A stretch of DNA of 64,000 nucleotides from a bacterium (lineage in GTDB: Bacteria > SAR324 > XYD2-FULL-50-16), in assembly GCA_018829445.1 (NCBI GenBank), contig JAHJTV010000073.1, positions 269,414-333,413 on the forward strand. The letters run 5' to 3'. A model generated the notes under the pieces. The model ran no database searches. It was given only the letters and a program-made list of their open reading frames with translations, and was not told where the DNA came from. Shown here piece by piece: positions 10,201-17,212 of the stretch (position 1 is its first letter; every line of letters begins with the position of its first letter). The translations under genes were made by a program, and so were the position numbers.

Positions 10201-10247
10201 ATACTTTGGCAACAGCGATAAAAAAAGTGTTAAAAACAAAAGGGTAG
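7224..10247 (+). CDS. Hybrid sensor histidine kinase (HAMP, PAS repeats, HisKA, HATPase, receiver)
   Basis: A 1007-residue membrane kinase. TM1 is at about 9-30 and TM2 at about 170-192, bracketing a periplasmic sensor domain of about 140 residues. Next come a HAMP-like linker (VIKPLRRFLYDL to about 245) and three PAS-type domains at about 250-360, 370-490 and 500-620 (ESLPGIFCIY, FEQAPISISIYNK, FEYAPIGIVMLSLDGNFLEA). The HisKA H-box is SGIAHDFNNILTP with H649. HATPase blocks are LMNLGTNARDAM, VRDTGIGMD and GTGTGLGLAISYGI. The C-terminal receiver has acceptor D937 in LILTDYTMRN and lysine in LSKPID. It autophosphorylates and passes phosphate to its own receiver. No separate output regulator lies nearby. 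The upstream binding protein is a probable co-sensor. Confidence 0.93.
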   Translation: MSNPRITREIVLMLLLISLGGTLISYLYFSNKYKEHLNEIRQRNFSYIKLAAQTEMNRIAGDLFVRNLSSVKLGINKVLTNADLVEVSVFNKSGDLIISTNTSPSIQLEPSWLNVLLPQIGKSSAGTFFTSHDDNRLAYVQPICAIGDLVGFLMLVDDITYERELRLININLLVFSAGVNIFLILLVYSFLAKKVIKPLRRFLYDLESCHKDFSHRLVNYRNDEIGGVALEFNEMMDKLHKSFIKIEHEKEFSDLIIESLPGIFCIYGEDLKLKQWNRTCERALGYSSEELKKIEITDLIANVDSGTLINYLNRFVLGNLQVNRLNLITKARKQIPYIFSEQKALIEGEQLFVGIGMDLSERESLKKELAHSLELFEALFEQAPISISIYNKDGFLLKANAQYAKNRNLDKEIIGSNILNDPLMKQCGFDKYMGQILGGDTVYIPELCMEEPLNDNEEPRWRSISAFPVISNNEPDFEKFVVVGTDITERKKAEEAVRKSEEKFRNTFEYAPIGIVMLSLDGNFLEANQSFCNMIGYFKEELLFLNFANITHPDEQAKDKENIEKLIKGEINGFQREKRYIHKNGDEIWGNVNVSLLKNRDGNPIHLIGQILDTTKAKGEEEKKKNLEQQLQQSQKMEAIGTLASGIAHDFNNILTPIFAFTQLLERKLANADDHIKKHLHGIGSAAFRAADLVRQILNFSRKFETKKNIVDILPIAKETVKLLRSALPAMIEMKTEFTAENTLVMCDPTQIHQVLMNLGTNARDAMYQDGGVLDIKINNYHETMGDLIIKKGEYLLISVRDTGIGMDQKTKVKIFDPFFTTKPVGTGTGLGLAISYGIINSLDGYIHVFSEIGRGTKFHVYLPVVEKTGAFEPDLRQEIPEGTGSILLVDDEELNVTSYTALLGDIGYTVEGFTNSQEALEAFLNNPEKYDLILTDYTMRNLTGIKLIERIRQSGHNKIPVIVFSGISEAISDAEIEKVGIEVKLSKPIDLYTLATAIKKVLKTKG

Positions 10248-10419
10248 AGGCGTTGAAGGGCTGCGGCAAATTGTACCTTGCTGCTACTTTGCTCATTGGT
10301 AGCTCAACAAAAAGCTGTTTTACGATATTATCGTTTAAGAAATAAAAACATTCTTGTACCGATTTTGGCACAAGACTTGGGAATACTATTGAATGTTGCG
10401 AGTCTTGCTCTTCAATTCC

Positions 10420-11199
10420 TTAGGATTTTACTACTACTTCATCCCCGGCTTTCAGTCCGTGTCTCTTCTCTGCAGAATCGCAGAAAACGCTTAACTCCAG
10501 TAGGCCGTCGCTGTTGATGATGGCAATGGAAGAGCCGCTTTTGCCTTGCTGATAGAATTTTACCGGTAAAAAACCGAGTGATTTGCAGGAAACACGATAA
10601 TTTGGATTAGTCAGGGTTTGCAGGTGATCCCGGCTGATATTGGTGATGGCATTTCCAAAGCGATCGAAAAAGAGAATCTGTCCCTGGATTTGGCCTCTGG
10701 TTACTGTTGGTGACGATTTGGGAAGAAGTAAAAGTGTCCGGCTGATGGGATTGCCAATCTCTTCAGGTGATATCCCGTTTGCCAGGTAAGCGGAGGCTGG
10801 GGCGAACAGTGCCAGACCGTCAAAACTGGTGTGAGACTGCCACCACTTGCATTGTTTTTTGATTTCATAGATCTGTTCGCTGCCATAACGCCTGATGATT
10901 TCGCTGAATACACCGTTATCAGTTCCAATGAACCACCTGTTTTCGGATTTCAGAAGAATTGCCTGCCGCTCGGACCCTACACCGGGGTCAACAACGACCA
11001 CGTGGATACTCCCTTCGGGAAACTGTAAGGTACTGCGGAGGAGAGTCCAGGAGGTCTGGAGGATTTTCTGCGGTGTGATATCATGGGTGATATCTACAAT
11101 ATTGGCATCAGGGCAGATCGTCAGGATTTTGCCTTTCATGGCTCCCACAAACCCGTCTGCGGTTCCGAAATCCGTTGTCAGGGTAATCAGAGGTCTCAT
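10420..11199 (-). CDS. SAM hydroxide adenosyltransferase-like protein (DUF62), altered active site
   Basis: A 259-residue member of the DUF62/SAM hydroxide adenosyltransferase family, relatives of fluorinase and chlorinase. Characterised members hydrolyse S-adenosylmethionine to adenosine and methionine. Family blocks are clear: ITLTTDFGTADGFVGAMKG, VDITHDITPQ, VVVVDPGVGSERQ, FIGTDNGVFSEI and FFDRFGNAITNI. The block normally written TFHGRDxFAP reads TSFDGLALFAP, so the His of the conserved Asp-Arg-His triad is Asp and the following Arg-Asp is Leu-Ala. Length and other motifs are intact, so it may be a divergent or inactive enzyme. It is convergent with the hybrid kinase gene, 172 bases away, with no clear terminator between. 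Confidence 0.85.
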   Translation of the reverse strand: MRPLITLTTDFGTADGFVGAMKGKILTICPDANIVDITHDITPQKILQTSWTLLRSTLQFPEGSIHVVVVDPGVGSERQAILLKSENRWFIGTDNGVFSEIIRRYGSEQIYEIKKQCKWWQSHTSFDGLALFAPASAYLANGISPEEIGNPISRTLLLLPKSSPTVTRGQIQGQILFFDRFGNAITNISRDHLQTLTNPNYRVSCKSLGFLPVKFYQQGKSGSSIAIINSDGLLELSVFCDSAEKRHGLKAGDEVVVKS

Positions 11200-11310
11200 A
11201 GAAATTGCCTTAAATAGATCTCTTCAGGGAGGGGCATTAATAGCTATAATCCCTCGCCCAAAGATGTTTATTTGAAAATGAACCGGCCTCCCGTTGATTC
11301 AATTTTTTAC

Positions 11311-11586
11311 CTATCTCTCAATCAGCCCTTTTCTCAACGGAAGCCACCAGGTAAAACCATATAACAGTGTTTTACCGACGATTATTCCGGTCGTCAGCTG
11401 TTTCTCTCTTCCAATCTTCAGCGAAAACGGGATTTCAGTCATATGAATGAGAAGCAGCACGACGATGGCTGTTTTAAAAAGCCATGCGAGAGGAGACGGC
11501 AATGCAAAGGCAAATAAAAACAGAATAATCCAAACCAATAAGACAGTATTCCGAGATAAAAGCCAGAAGAGTTTGTTGTTAAGCAT
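11311..11586 (-). CDS. Small inner-membrane protein, DUF1145-like
   Basis: A 91-residue protein with three predicted membrane helices (LLVWIILFLFAFALP, LFKTAIVVLLLIHM, GKTLLYGFTWWLPL). The short HMTEIPFSL stretch between helices two and three resembles the conserved His-x-x-Glu region of small DUF1145/YhhL-type membrane proteins; this is a recalled resemblance only. An AAAGGAA ribosome-binding site precedes the ATG. It follows the Fe-S protein gene by 16 bases and is probably co-transcribed with it. Function unknown. Confidence 0.6.
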   Translation of the reverse strand: MLNNKLFWLLSRNTVLLVWIILFLFAFALPSPLAWLFKTAIVVLLLIHMTEIPFSLKIGREKQLTTGIIVGKTLLYGFTWWLPLRKGLIER

Positions 11587-11602
11587 GGGATTCCTTTATG
11601 TT

Positions 11603-12598
11603 TTATACAGGGACTTCGATTTCACCCAGGGCCATTCTGGCAAGATCCCCAATGAATAGAATGGGGAGCTTTTGTTCCTGGGAGATCATGGAAAAAGAGT
11701 GCATACATATCGGGCATAAACAGACCATGGCTTTAGCACCTGCATTCTTGGCATCAATGAAATTTTTCTCCTGATCCGGCTTGGGGTCGGCGCCGGTGAG
11801 CATCATTTTAGTACTTCCGCAACACATGGCGTTTAATCTGTCATATTCTCTCTCCACCCGTTTTACGCCGACCAATTCAAAAAGTTCGTCGATAAAGTGC
11901 TCTTTTTCCGGGGTGAATCTGGAAGCACAGGGGCGGCTGTAAGCGATCTCGATGTTCAATGGCTTAAGCCTCGATTTATTGGCCGTTAAGTATTCTACCA
12001 GGTATTCAGACAGGTGTATCGGCCTGAAGGGAACATCAATGCCATAATCCGGCGCCAGTTTTGCCAGTATGCTGTAACAATCATCATGAAAACAGACCAC
12101 CTCTTTTGCCTTGGTTTGTGCCAGTCTGTCGACAAGTTCCCGGGCATGTTTTTTTTGTACGCTCTCACCAGCCATGTGGCTGAACATCACCCAGCAGAAA
12201 AAAGGCTTGCCGGCTACCGTGGGCAGATCGTACAATTCTCCCTGAATGAGATGGGCGTCAGTTCTGCTGAAGACGCACAGCGACATGATACGATCGGCTT
12301 CCGGTATATCTTTCAGTTCGCCACTGAAGACATACCGCTGCTCCATCTGACTTACAGTGTCTTCTGTAATTGGTGTATGGTACTTTTCCTGGAGTTCCGC
12401 TACCAGATCAAACGGATTGGCATCGTTGGGACAATATTCGTTACAAGCATAACAGGTGATACATTTGTCCAGAACTTCCGCATGGTCGCCATTTCTCAAC
12501 TGGTTAATCCATATCACCGCCTGATCTTTGTCTGCCTCAATCCATTGGCATGTTACAAAACAATCCCCACATTGATCACATTTTGTTTCATGGTACAT
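11603..12598 (-). CDS. Fe-S protein with 4Fe-4S dicluster and CCG domains (GlcF/HdrD-like)
   Basis: A 331-residue cytoplasmic redox protein. The N-terminus carries two ferredoxin-type cysteine clusters, CDQCGDCFVTC and CITCYACNEYCPND, for two 4Fe-4S centres. The C-terminal part carries cysteine-rich CCG-type motifs, CFHDDCYS, AMCCGSTKMM and CLCPICMHSF, as in heterodisulfide-reductase HdrB/D and glycolate-oxidase GlcF subunits. Such proteins pass electrons between a membrane or flavin partner and a thiol or quinone acceptor. No flavoprotein partner gene is adjacent, so the electron donor is unknown. GGAGG lies just before the ATG. The small membrane protein downstream is a candidate anchor. 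Confidence 0.87.
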   Translation of the reverse strand: MYHETKCDQCGDCFVTCQWIEADKDQAVIWINQLRNGDHAEVLDKCITCYACNEYCPNDANPFDLVAELQEKYHTPITEDTVSQMEQRYVFSGELKDIPEADRIMSLCVFSRTDAHLIQGELYDLPTVAGKPFFCWVMFSHMAGESVQKKHARELVDRLAQTKAKEVVCFHDDCYSILAKLAPDYGIDVPFRPIHLSEYLVEYLTANKSRLKPLNIEIAYSRPCASRFTPEKEHFIDELFELVGVKRVEREYDRLNAMCCGSTKMMLTGADPKPDQEKNFIDAKNAGAKAMVCLCPICMHSFSMISQEQKLPILFIGDLARMALGEIEVPV

Positions 12599-12732
12599 AA
12601 TAACCTCCGTGTTAATTTCAACCCTGTGTAATGTGTTGCCCCGTAAAATTCGGGCTTTGAATCTTCTTCCTGCTTTTTACCCGCCTTTTGGTAGTTTGAC
12701 AAGTAGAGAAGGGGCTCCGATTGATGGCGAAG

Positions 12733-14292
12733 TCATTTGAATGGGAAGAACTGTTGTTGGGCAGGTTGTTTATTCAACGGCGGAAACCAACCTCCCCATC
12801 TGGTACTTAAAAGATGATAAGCCCGTCCGGCCGTTATGCGTTGATCTTGAGGCATGATCATGGCAACCAGCAATCCCAGGAGATTATATAGACTGTCCTC
12901 TTCCAGTCGTTCCCTGACAGTTTCATTTTTGATATAATTAATCCAAAAATCCGGAAGATATCGGGAGCCGCTATTCCGTGCTGAAAAGGGGATATTGTAT
13001 CTGTGAGCGAATAAGGTGTTGAGTAGCGTTAGTGCCGCTGAATAAGCATCATTCTTTTCAAAATCGATTCCCTCTTCCAATTCTTCTGTTACATTCCATT
13101 CATCAGTCCCAACTCTGCTATAAGCCTTTTTGTCTGTTTCATTATCAAGAAAGAGGCTCTCGCGTGACGCTCCGAAATCGATAATCTTGACCTCTACTGG
13201 ATCTCTCCCTCCCCCTCGAACAAGAATGTTTGAGGGCTTAATATCCAAGTGATAAATCTGTTTGTAGTGCATATAGGACAAACCGCCCAAAAGTCTCAGA
13301 GTTATCCAGTAATAGTCTCTTGCATGAAGATATCTATTTTTTTCAATAAAATCCTTCAAGTTATCTCCGCCTCTTTCCATTACCAGGTAAACGGAGTTAT
13401 TACTTCCTTCTTTTGAGCTAAAAATATTGTAATCCTTCAGTCCAATGATAGTATCGTGTTTACCAAGGTGTCGCAATATCCTGGCTTCTTTAATCACTGC
13501 TTTTGCATCTTCAAAACTACCGGCATCTATTCGAACCGTTTTTATGATGCATTCATCGGCAGCAGCGCTACTACCATCCACCCTGTTTTGGGGATGTAAA
13601 CTCCAAACTGCACACTTACTGATTGTGGCGGAACCATCTTCAACTATTCTCTCCATTTTTTTGTAGGAGACACCAGGGGAAATGATTCCGGGATACCTGT
13701 TATCTAATACTGCTTGATAGTTCTGCCAGAGCAAATTTTTCTCATTGTTACTGAGATTATCCAAAAAAGGTTTAAACTGATAGTAATCTGCCATGTGGCT
13801 AACGGTATCTATAAAAGGATGTAATTCTCGGAGTTTCAAAAAATCCTGATGTTTGCTGGCTAATAATTTTTTAGAATCCTTGAAGTAGTGTTGTTCCAGT
13901 GATGCCAGGATCGATTTGTATATTGCGTTGAAATCGTTATAGGGAGGGCAGATGATATATGCTTCCTTTCTATTATCTCCTTTCGACTTAATATGGAAAC
14001 AAAGATCGTGAGGATTGGTCTTTCTCTCTTCTTTGTATTCTCTGGTGGTACATCGATTTAAAACGATATCAAAATCAGAAATTTTTTCAAAGTTGATGAT
14101 TTTTAAGAATTTAATACGAGTTTTGTCGAAGCTATATTTAAATATGGAATCACCTGTCGTGTAATCATAGCCATCCCTTTTACACCTTCCATCAACCTCT
14201 ACCCACATTTTACCGCTCAATCGAATCTCCTCAAGAGCAAATGAAGGCAAAGATATCAATAGGGAAGTGATTAGAATTAATGACAGTTTCAA
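12733..14292 (-). CDS. Exported eukaryotic-like Ser/Thr protein kinase
   Basis: A 519-residue protein with a predicted signal peptide (SLILITSLLISLPSFA, cleavage near residue 19) and a C-terminal protein-kinase domain at about 225-505. Kinase landmarks are complete: K251 in the beta-3 strand (ECIIKTVRI), the helix-C KEARILRHL, hinge VYLVMERGG, catalytic loop HLDIKPSNILV with D350, and IIDFGAS with D372. Residues about 22-130 have a strand pattern reminiscent of a PH-like domain. No second membrane helix is evident, so the kinase would face the periplasm or exterior. The start is TTG, with GGGAGAG about seven bases upstream. It is monocistronic by spacing. Substrates and ATP source are unknown. 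Confidence 0.8.
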   Translation of the reverse strand: MKLSLILITSLLISLPSFALEEIRLSGKMWVEVDGRCKRDGYDYTTGDSIFKYSFDKTRIKFLKIINFEKISDFDIVLNRCTTREYKEERKTNPHDLCFHIKSKGDNRKEAYIICPPYNDFNAIYKSILASLEQHYFKDSKKLLASKHQDFLKLRELHPFIDTVSHMADYYQFKPFLDNLSNNEKNLLWQNYQAVLDNRYPGIISPGVSYKKMERIVEDGSATISKCAVWSLHPQNRVDGSSAAADECIIKTVRIDAGSFEDAKAVIKEARILRHLGKHDTIIGLKDYNIFSSKEGSNNSVYLVMERGGDNLKDFIEKNRYLHARDYYWITLRLLGGLSYMHYKQIYHLDIKPSNILVRGGGRDPVEVKIIDFGASRESLFLDNETDKKAYSRVGTDEWNVTEELEEGIDFEKNDAYSAALTLLNTLFAHRYNIPFSARNSGSRYLPDFWINYIKNETVRERLEEDSLYNLLGLLVAMIMPQDQRITAGRAYHLLSTRWGGWFPPLNKQPAQQQFFPFK

Positions 14293-14487
14293 ATTTTTAC
14301 TCTCCCAGGATAAATAGGTAGAATTTAATGCTGATTTGAAGGAATTATTGGTAAATTACACGGAAAACAATAGTTTGACTATACAGGTGAGGAAAAAATT
14401 GTAGACCTGACTAAAAATTGATTGGAATGGGGTATTTGTTTTGTTTTCTAGCCAGCAGGTTTTAATGATCGTATTAAGTTAAGTGCT

Positions 14488-14507
14488 GGCGGGGATATAA
14501 CCCCGCC
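14488..14507. repeat. Perfect GC-rich hairpin (7-bp stem, 6-base loop)
   Basis: GGCGGGG and CCCCGCC flank ATATAA in otherwise AT-rich DNA between the barrel gene's stop and the kinase gene's start. No T-run follows on the minus strand, so it is not a standard terminator. The sharp GC contrast suggests a REP-like palindrome or an RNA-stabilising hairpin after the envelope operon. The rest of 14293-14575 holds nothing clear. Confidence 0.6.
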
Positions 14508-14575
14508 CTACCGTATTCCTTGCTCCGATTGGATAGTTTTAAATAGGTGCTTATAAGATCAGGAAGAGTCTGGAA

Positions 14576-16048
14576 CTAAAAGGAGTATTTCACCTCCAAC
14601 TGGTGATCAACAAAAACGTTTTTCAGCAGTTCCATGTAACTGGGGCTGTAGATCAGATCCAGTCCGTTTGCCAGCTTGTACTTGAAGGTAGCCTTGAAAT
14701 TGGTTTGCACCGCTTCGCCCTCCTCGTCCCAATAACCGGCAGCCAGAAGCACCACATTCAAGGCATCCCCGGTAAGGAAGTTGGCGTTGATGTGCCCGGA
14801 TATAAAATCGGTACGCTCTCTCATCTGACCCATCAGAAAGTTGGTCTGATTTGAGATATAATCCTCCTGGAAATTTTCAATCAGGTGTTGTCCGGCGTAC
14901 AGGTTTACCGTGTTACCAAACATAGTAAATTCGGCACCAATTACGTATTTACTCCAGTTGTTTTTGATGAAGTAATCGGTTCCATCTTCATCTTCAGTTA
15001 GATATTGAACGTAGGAAGTTTTAGCCAACAGGCTGCCAAAGTTGTATTGCAGGTCAAGACCGGGACTTCGTATCCGGTTGTATTTACGTCCGGTAAAATT
15101 GACGGTATACTGCAATTCCATTGTGATCGGATCAATTCCGGTCAAGATTAAATTAGTGGGAATCAGATCCGCCTCAGGATCAAGTCCTTCTACATAACTG
15201 ATGGCATAATCTAAATTTCCGATAGAACTGGCAAACCGTGTTGCCAGTTTGCTGTTATAAGGTTTTTTCTCCACCGCCTCTTCCTCTTCCGGATAAAAAT
15301 AGTCTCGGAACTCCATGTCAATATTGGTACGGGCAATCGGAATATACAAAATATCCAGGGAGGTGCTTTCAAATATTCTCTGGGTTAACAGAATACCGGT
15401 GCTGGCAAGTTTGCTGTCTTCATATTCCGTACTTTTATAGGAGTGATCCCTGGCATTAACACGATCGGTGGGCACTTCAATTCCCTCCAGGTATCCCCAG
15501 GTTACGATTTGAGAGCCCACTTTCCATGTTCGACTGTCCTGGTAGATTTCGATAAAACTTTCAATCAGACGTAGATCTCCAACCTGGGACGTGGTCCGGT
15601 TGTTGTCCGAGGTGCTGTCGTGCAAAGATCCGGCAGCATTATAATTGATATTCATAGCGGTAAAAAGTCTGGCCTTGTCTTCCAGAAACGCTTCCACTTT
15701 AAACTGCATACGGGTTCCGATATTGTTGAATCCGCTGATCTGCTGATCAGATGGAATTTCTTTGCCTTGGGCTGCATAGTTGGCGTAATAGTCATTCCAA
15801 AGTGAATCGGAGTATCTCTCTTCGTTCCAATAAGCCAGCGCTTTCAGATAGCCGCCAAAACTTATGCTCAGTTTCGATTCCTCTGCAACAGGTTTCTCAC
15901 GTTCATCTACATACTCTGTTCCCAATTCTGACAATTCACCTGAAGAGCTGTCGGAGAGTTCCTCCAGTTCTCCCAGATCATCTGCAAACAAGGAGTGCAG
16001 TGAAAGAGACAGAAATAGTATCGCTGTTACCACAATCAGTTTTTTCAT
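14576..16048 (-). CDS. Outer-membrane beta-barrel of the MMPL/LolA-like exporter operon
   Basis: A 490-residue predicted beta-barrel. A signal peptide (IVVTAILFLSLSLHSLFA, cleavage after residue 22) is followed by a very acidic N-terminal segment, DDLGELEELSDSSSGELSEL, and then alternating amphipathic strands with aromatic girdles. It ends in the beta-barrel signature LEVKYSF with C-terminal Phe. It resembles DUF1302-like barrels found with MMPL permeases and LolA-like proteins. Here it is the last gene of a three-gene operon behind a LolA-like protein and an MMPL exporter. Its acidic segment resembles one in the MMPL protein. It is probably an outer-membrane acceptor or channel for the exported lipid-like cargo. 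The cargo is unknown. Confidence 0.8.
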   Translation of the reverse strand: MKKLIVVTAILFLSLSLHSLFADDLGELEELSDSSSGELSELGTEYVDEREKPVAEESKLSISFGGYLKALAYWNEERYSDSLWNDYYANYAAQGKEIPSDQQISGFNNIGTRMQFKVEAFLEDKARLFTAMNINYNAAGSLHDSTSDNNRTTSQVGDLRLIESFIEIYQDSRTWKVGSQIVTWGYLEGIEVPTDRVNARDHSYKSTEYEDSKLASTGILLTQRIFESTSLDILYIPIARTNIDMEFRDYFYPEEEEAVEKKPYNSKLATRFASSIGNLDYAISYVEGLDPEADLIPTNLILTGIDPITMELQYTVNFTGRKYNRIRSPGLDLQYNFGSLLAKTSYVQYLTEDEDGTDYFIKNNWSKYVIGAEFTMFGNTVNLYAGQHLIENFQEDYISNQTNFLMGQMRERTDFISGHINANFLTGDALNVVLLAAGYWDEEGEAVQTNFKATFKYKLANGLDLIYSPSYMELLKNVFVDHQLEVKYSF

Positions 16049-16156
16049 GTTGTTCTGCCTTTAAATGGTCACGCATAATAGTGGGTATCTATTTTTTTCC
16101 CCGCGAACAGGGCCATTCAGGAAAGGTAAATTATTCTTCAATATCAAGAGTGTTTT

Positions 16157-17026
16157 TTACCACCATTTGCGAGTCAAGTAGTCGGTTTTGAATATGGATG
16201 GGTCTATTTGGGCGGCGTCATCCCCGGTTTTGATCTGTTTTACCTCCATGATCGTTTTGGTTCCCTTAATCACATTTTTCATTTCAAGTGCTGTTGGAAT
16301 GAATACTTTTTCACCGTCCCTGTTCTTCTTGATAGCAAAGCCTAATAGTTGTGCCTGTTTATATAATTGTCCATTCAGATTGTAGAGTTCCATTTTAAAC
16401 GGCAATCCTGATTGTATATGCATCCAGACGATACTCTTGCTGTATCCATAATCATTTTTCATCTGCTCGTCCTTAAAAGAACCTTCGATCTTCTCAACGG
16501 TCAGGTTTTTCCCCTTAAACTCAATTTTTTCCGTTGCCAGCCAGGTGTAGTTGGAATCATCAATATCCCGGGCTGAAACATCACCGTTGGAGAAGTCGGA
16601 ACCCATAAAGGATGAAGACTTATCCGAGCCGATAATTCTCTTCGGTTTTCTTAACCCTTTCAGGTAGATCCATTGATCATCATCCTCATCTTTATTTTCA
16701 ATCATCAAAGCACCATTACCCTTATCATCAGCTGGGGCATAAAAATAGCTGATGGAACGGCTCAGTTTTTTGTCATTGTCCCTGAAGTCCTGAATATAAT
16801 TTGCGGAACGGGATTTCTTTGAGAACAGCTTGTTACCCTGGGAGTCATATATGTCCAGAACTGTCTCGGAAATCATTTTTTCCAGCTTCGGTAAAACATC
16901 GATCTGTTCCATCAAAAGTCGGCCTTTTTCCTGTGCGGTTTCAGCTTGAACGGAGCAGAAAAAAACAAAGCTGAAGAGGGTTACCAGTCCAACTATCTTA
17001 TGGGTTAAATTCAGGTTTTTTCTCAT
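16157..17026 (-). CDS. LolA-like outer-membrane lipoprotein-sorting/lipid carrier protein
   Basis: A 289-residue periplasmic protein of the LolA-like family associated with RND/MMPL exporters. A signal peptide (IVGLVTLFSFVFFCSVQA) is cut near residue 28. Family blocks include RSISYFYAPADDKGNGALMI, DDQWIYLKGLRKPKRI, SSSFMGSDFSNGD and the terminal TDYLTRKWW. The longer frame begins 12 codons earlier, but the ATG at 17026 is preceded by a near-perfect AAAGGAGG, so it is chosen. It would shuttle a hydrophobic substrate from the MMPL protein to the barrel across the periplasm. It lies between those two genes on the same strand. Confidence 0.87.
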   Translation of the reverse strand: MRKNLNLTHKIVGLVTLFSFVFFCSVQAETAQEKGRLLMEQIDVLPKLEKMISETVLDIYDSQGNKLFSKKSRSANYIQDFRDNDKKLSRSISYFYAPADDKGNGALMIENKDEDDDQWIYLKGLRKPKRIIGSDKSSSFMGSDFSNGDVSARDIDDSNYTWLATEKIEFKGKNLTVEKIEGSFKDEQMKNDYGYSKSIVWMHIQSGLPFKMELYNLNGQLYKQAQLLGFAIKKNRDGEKVFIPTALEMKNVIKGTKTIMEVKQIKTGDDAAQIDPSIFKTDYLTRKWW

Positions 17027-17212
17027 ATTTCCTCCTTTAATTGAGATTGATAAAATCGCCATTGGCGGATGTAAGTATACTTCTTTTGATGTTTGCTAGA
17101 GTCACTCCTAACAGGCAGCACATAAAACCCCAATATGTGAATGAAATGTTCTGCTCGTTTCAAACTTTTCCTTTTTTGTTTTGTCTATCATGGGAAGTCG
17201 TTGACTCGATCA

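Noticed and set aside
10364..10382. TGGCACAAGACTTGG, close to a sigma-54 promoter on the plus strand
   Set aside because: The -12 GC is GG and no plus-strand gene follows; the next gene is on the opposite strand.
14399..14412. GTAGACCTGACT, resembling part of the REP-type repeat at 5724
   Set aside because: Only about nine bases match and the flanks differ, so it is not counted as a repeat copy.
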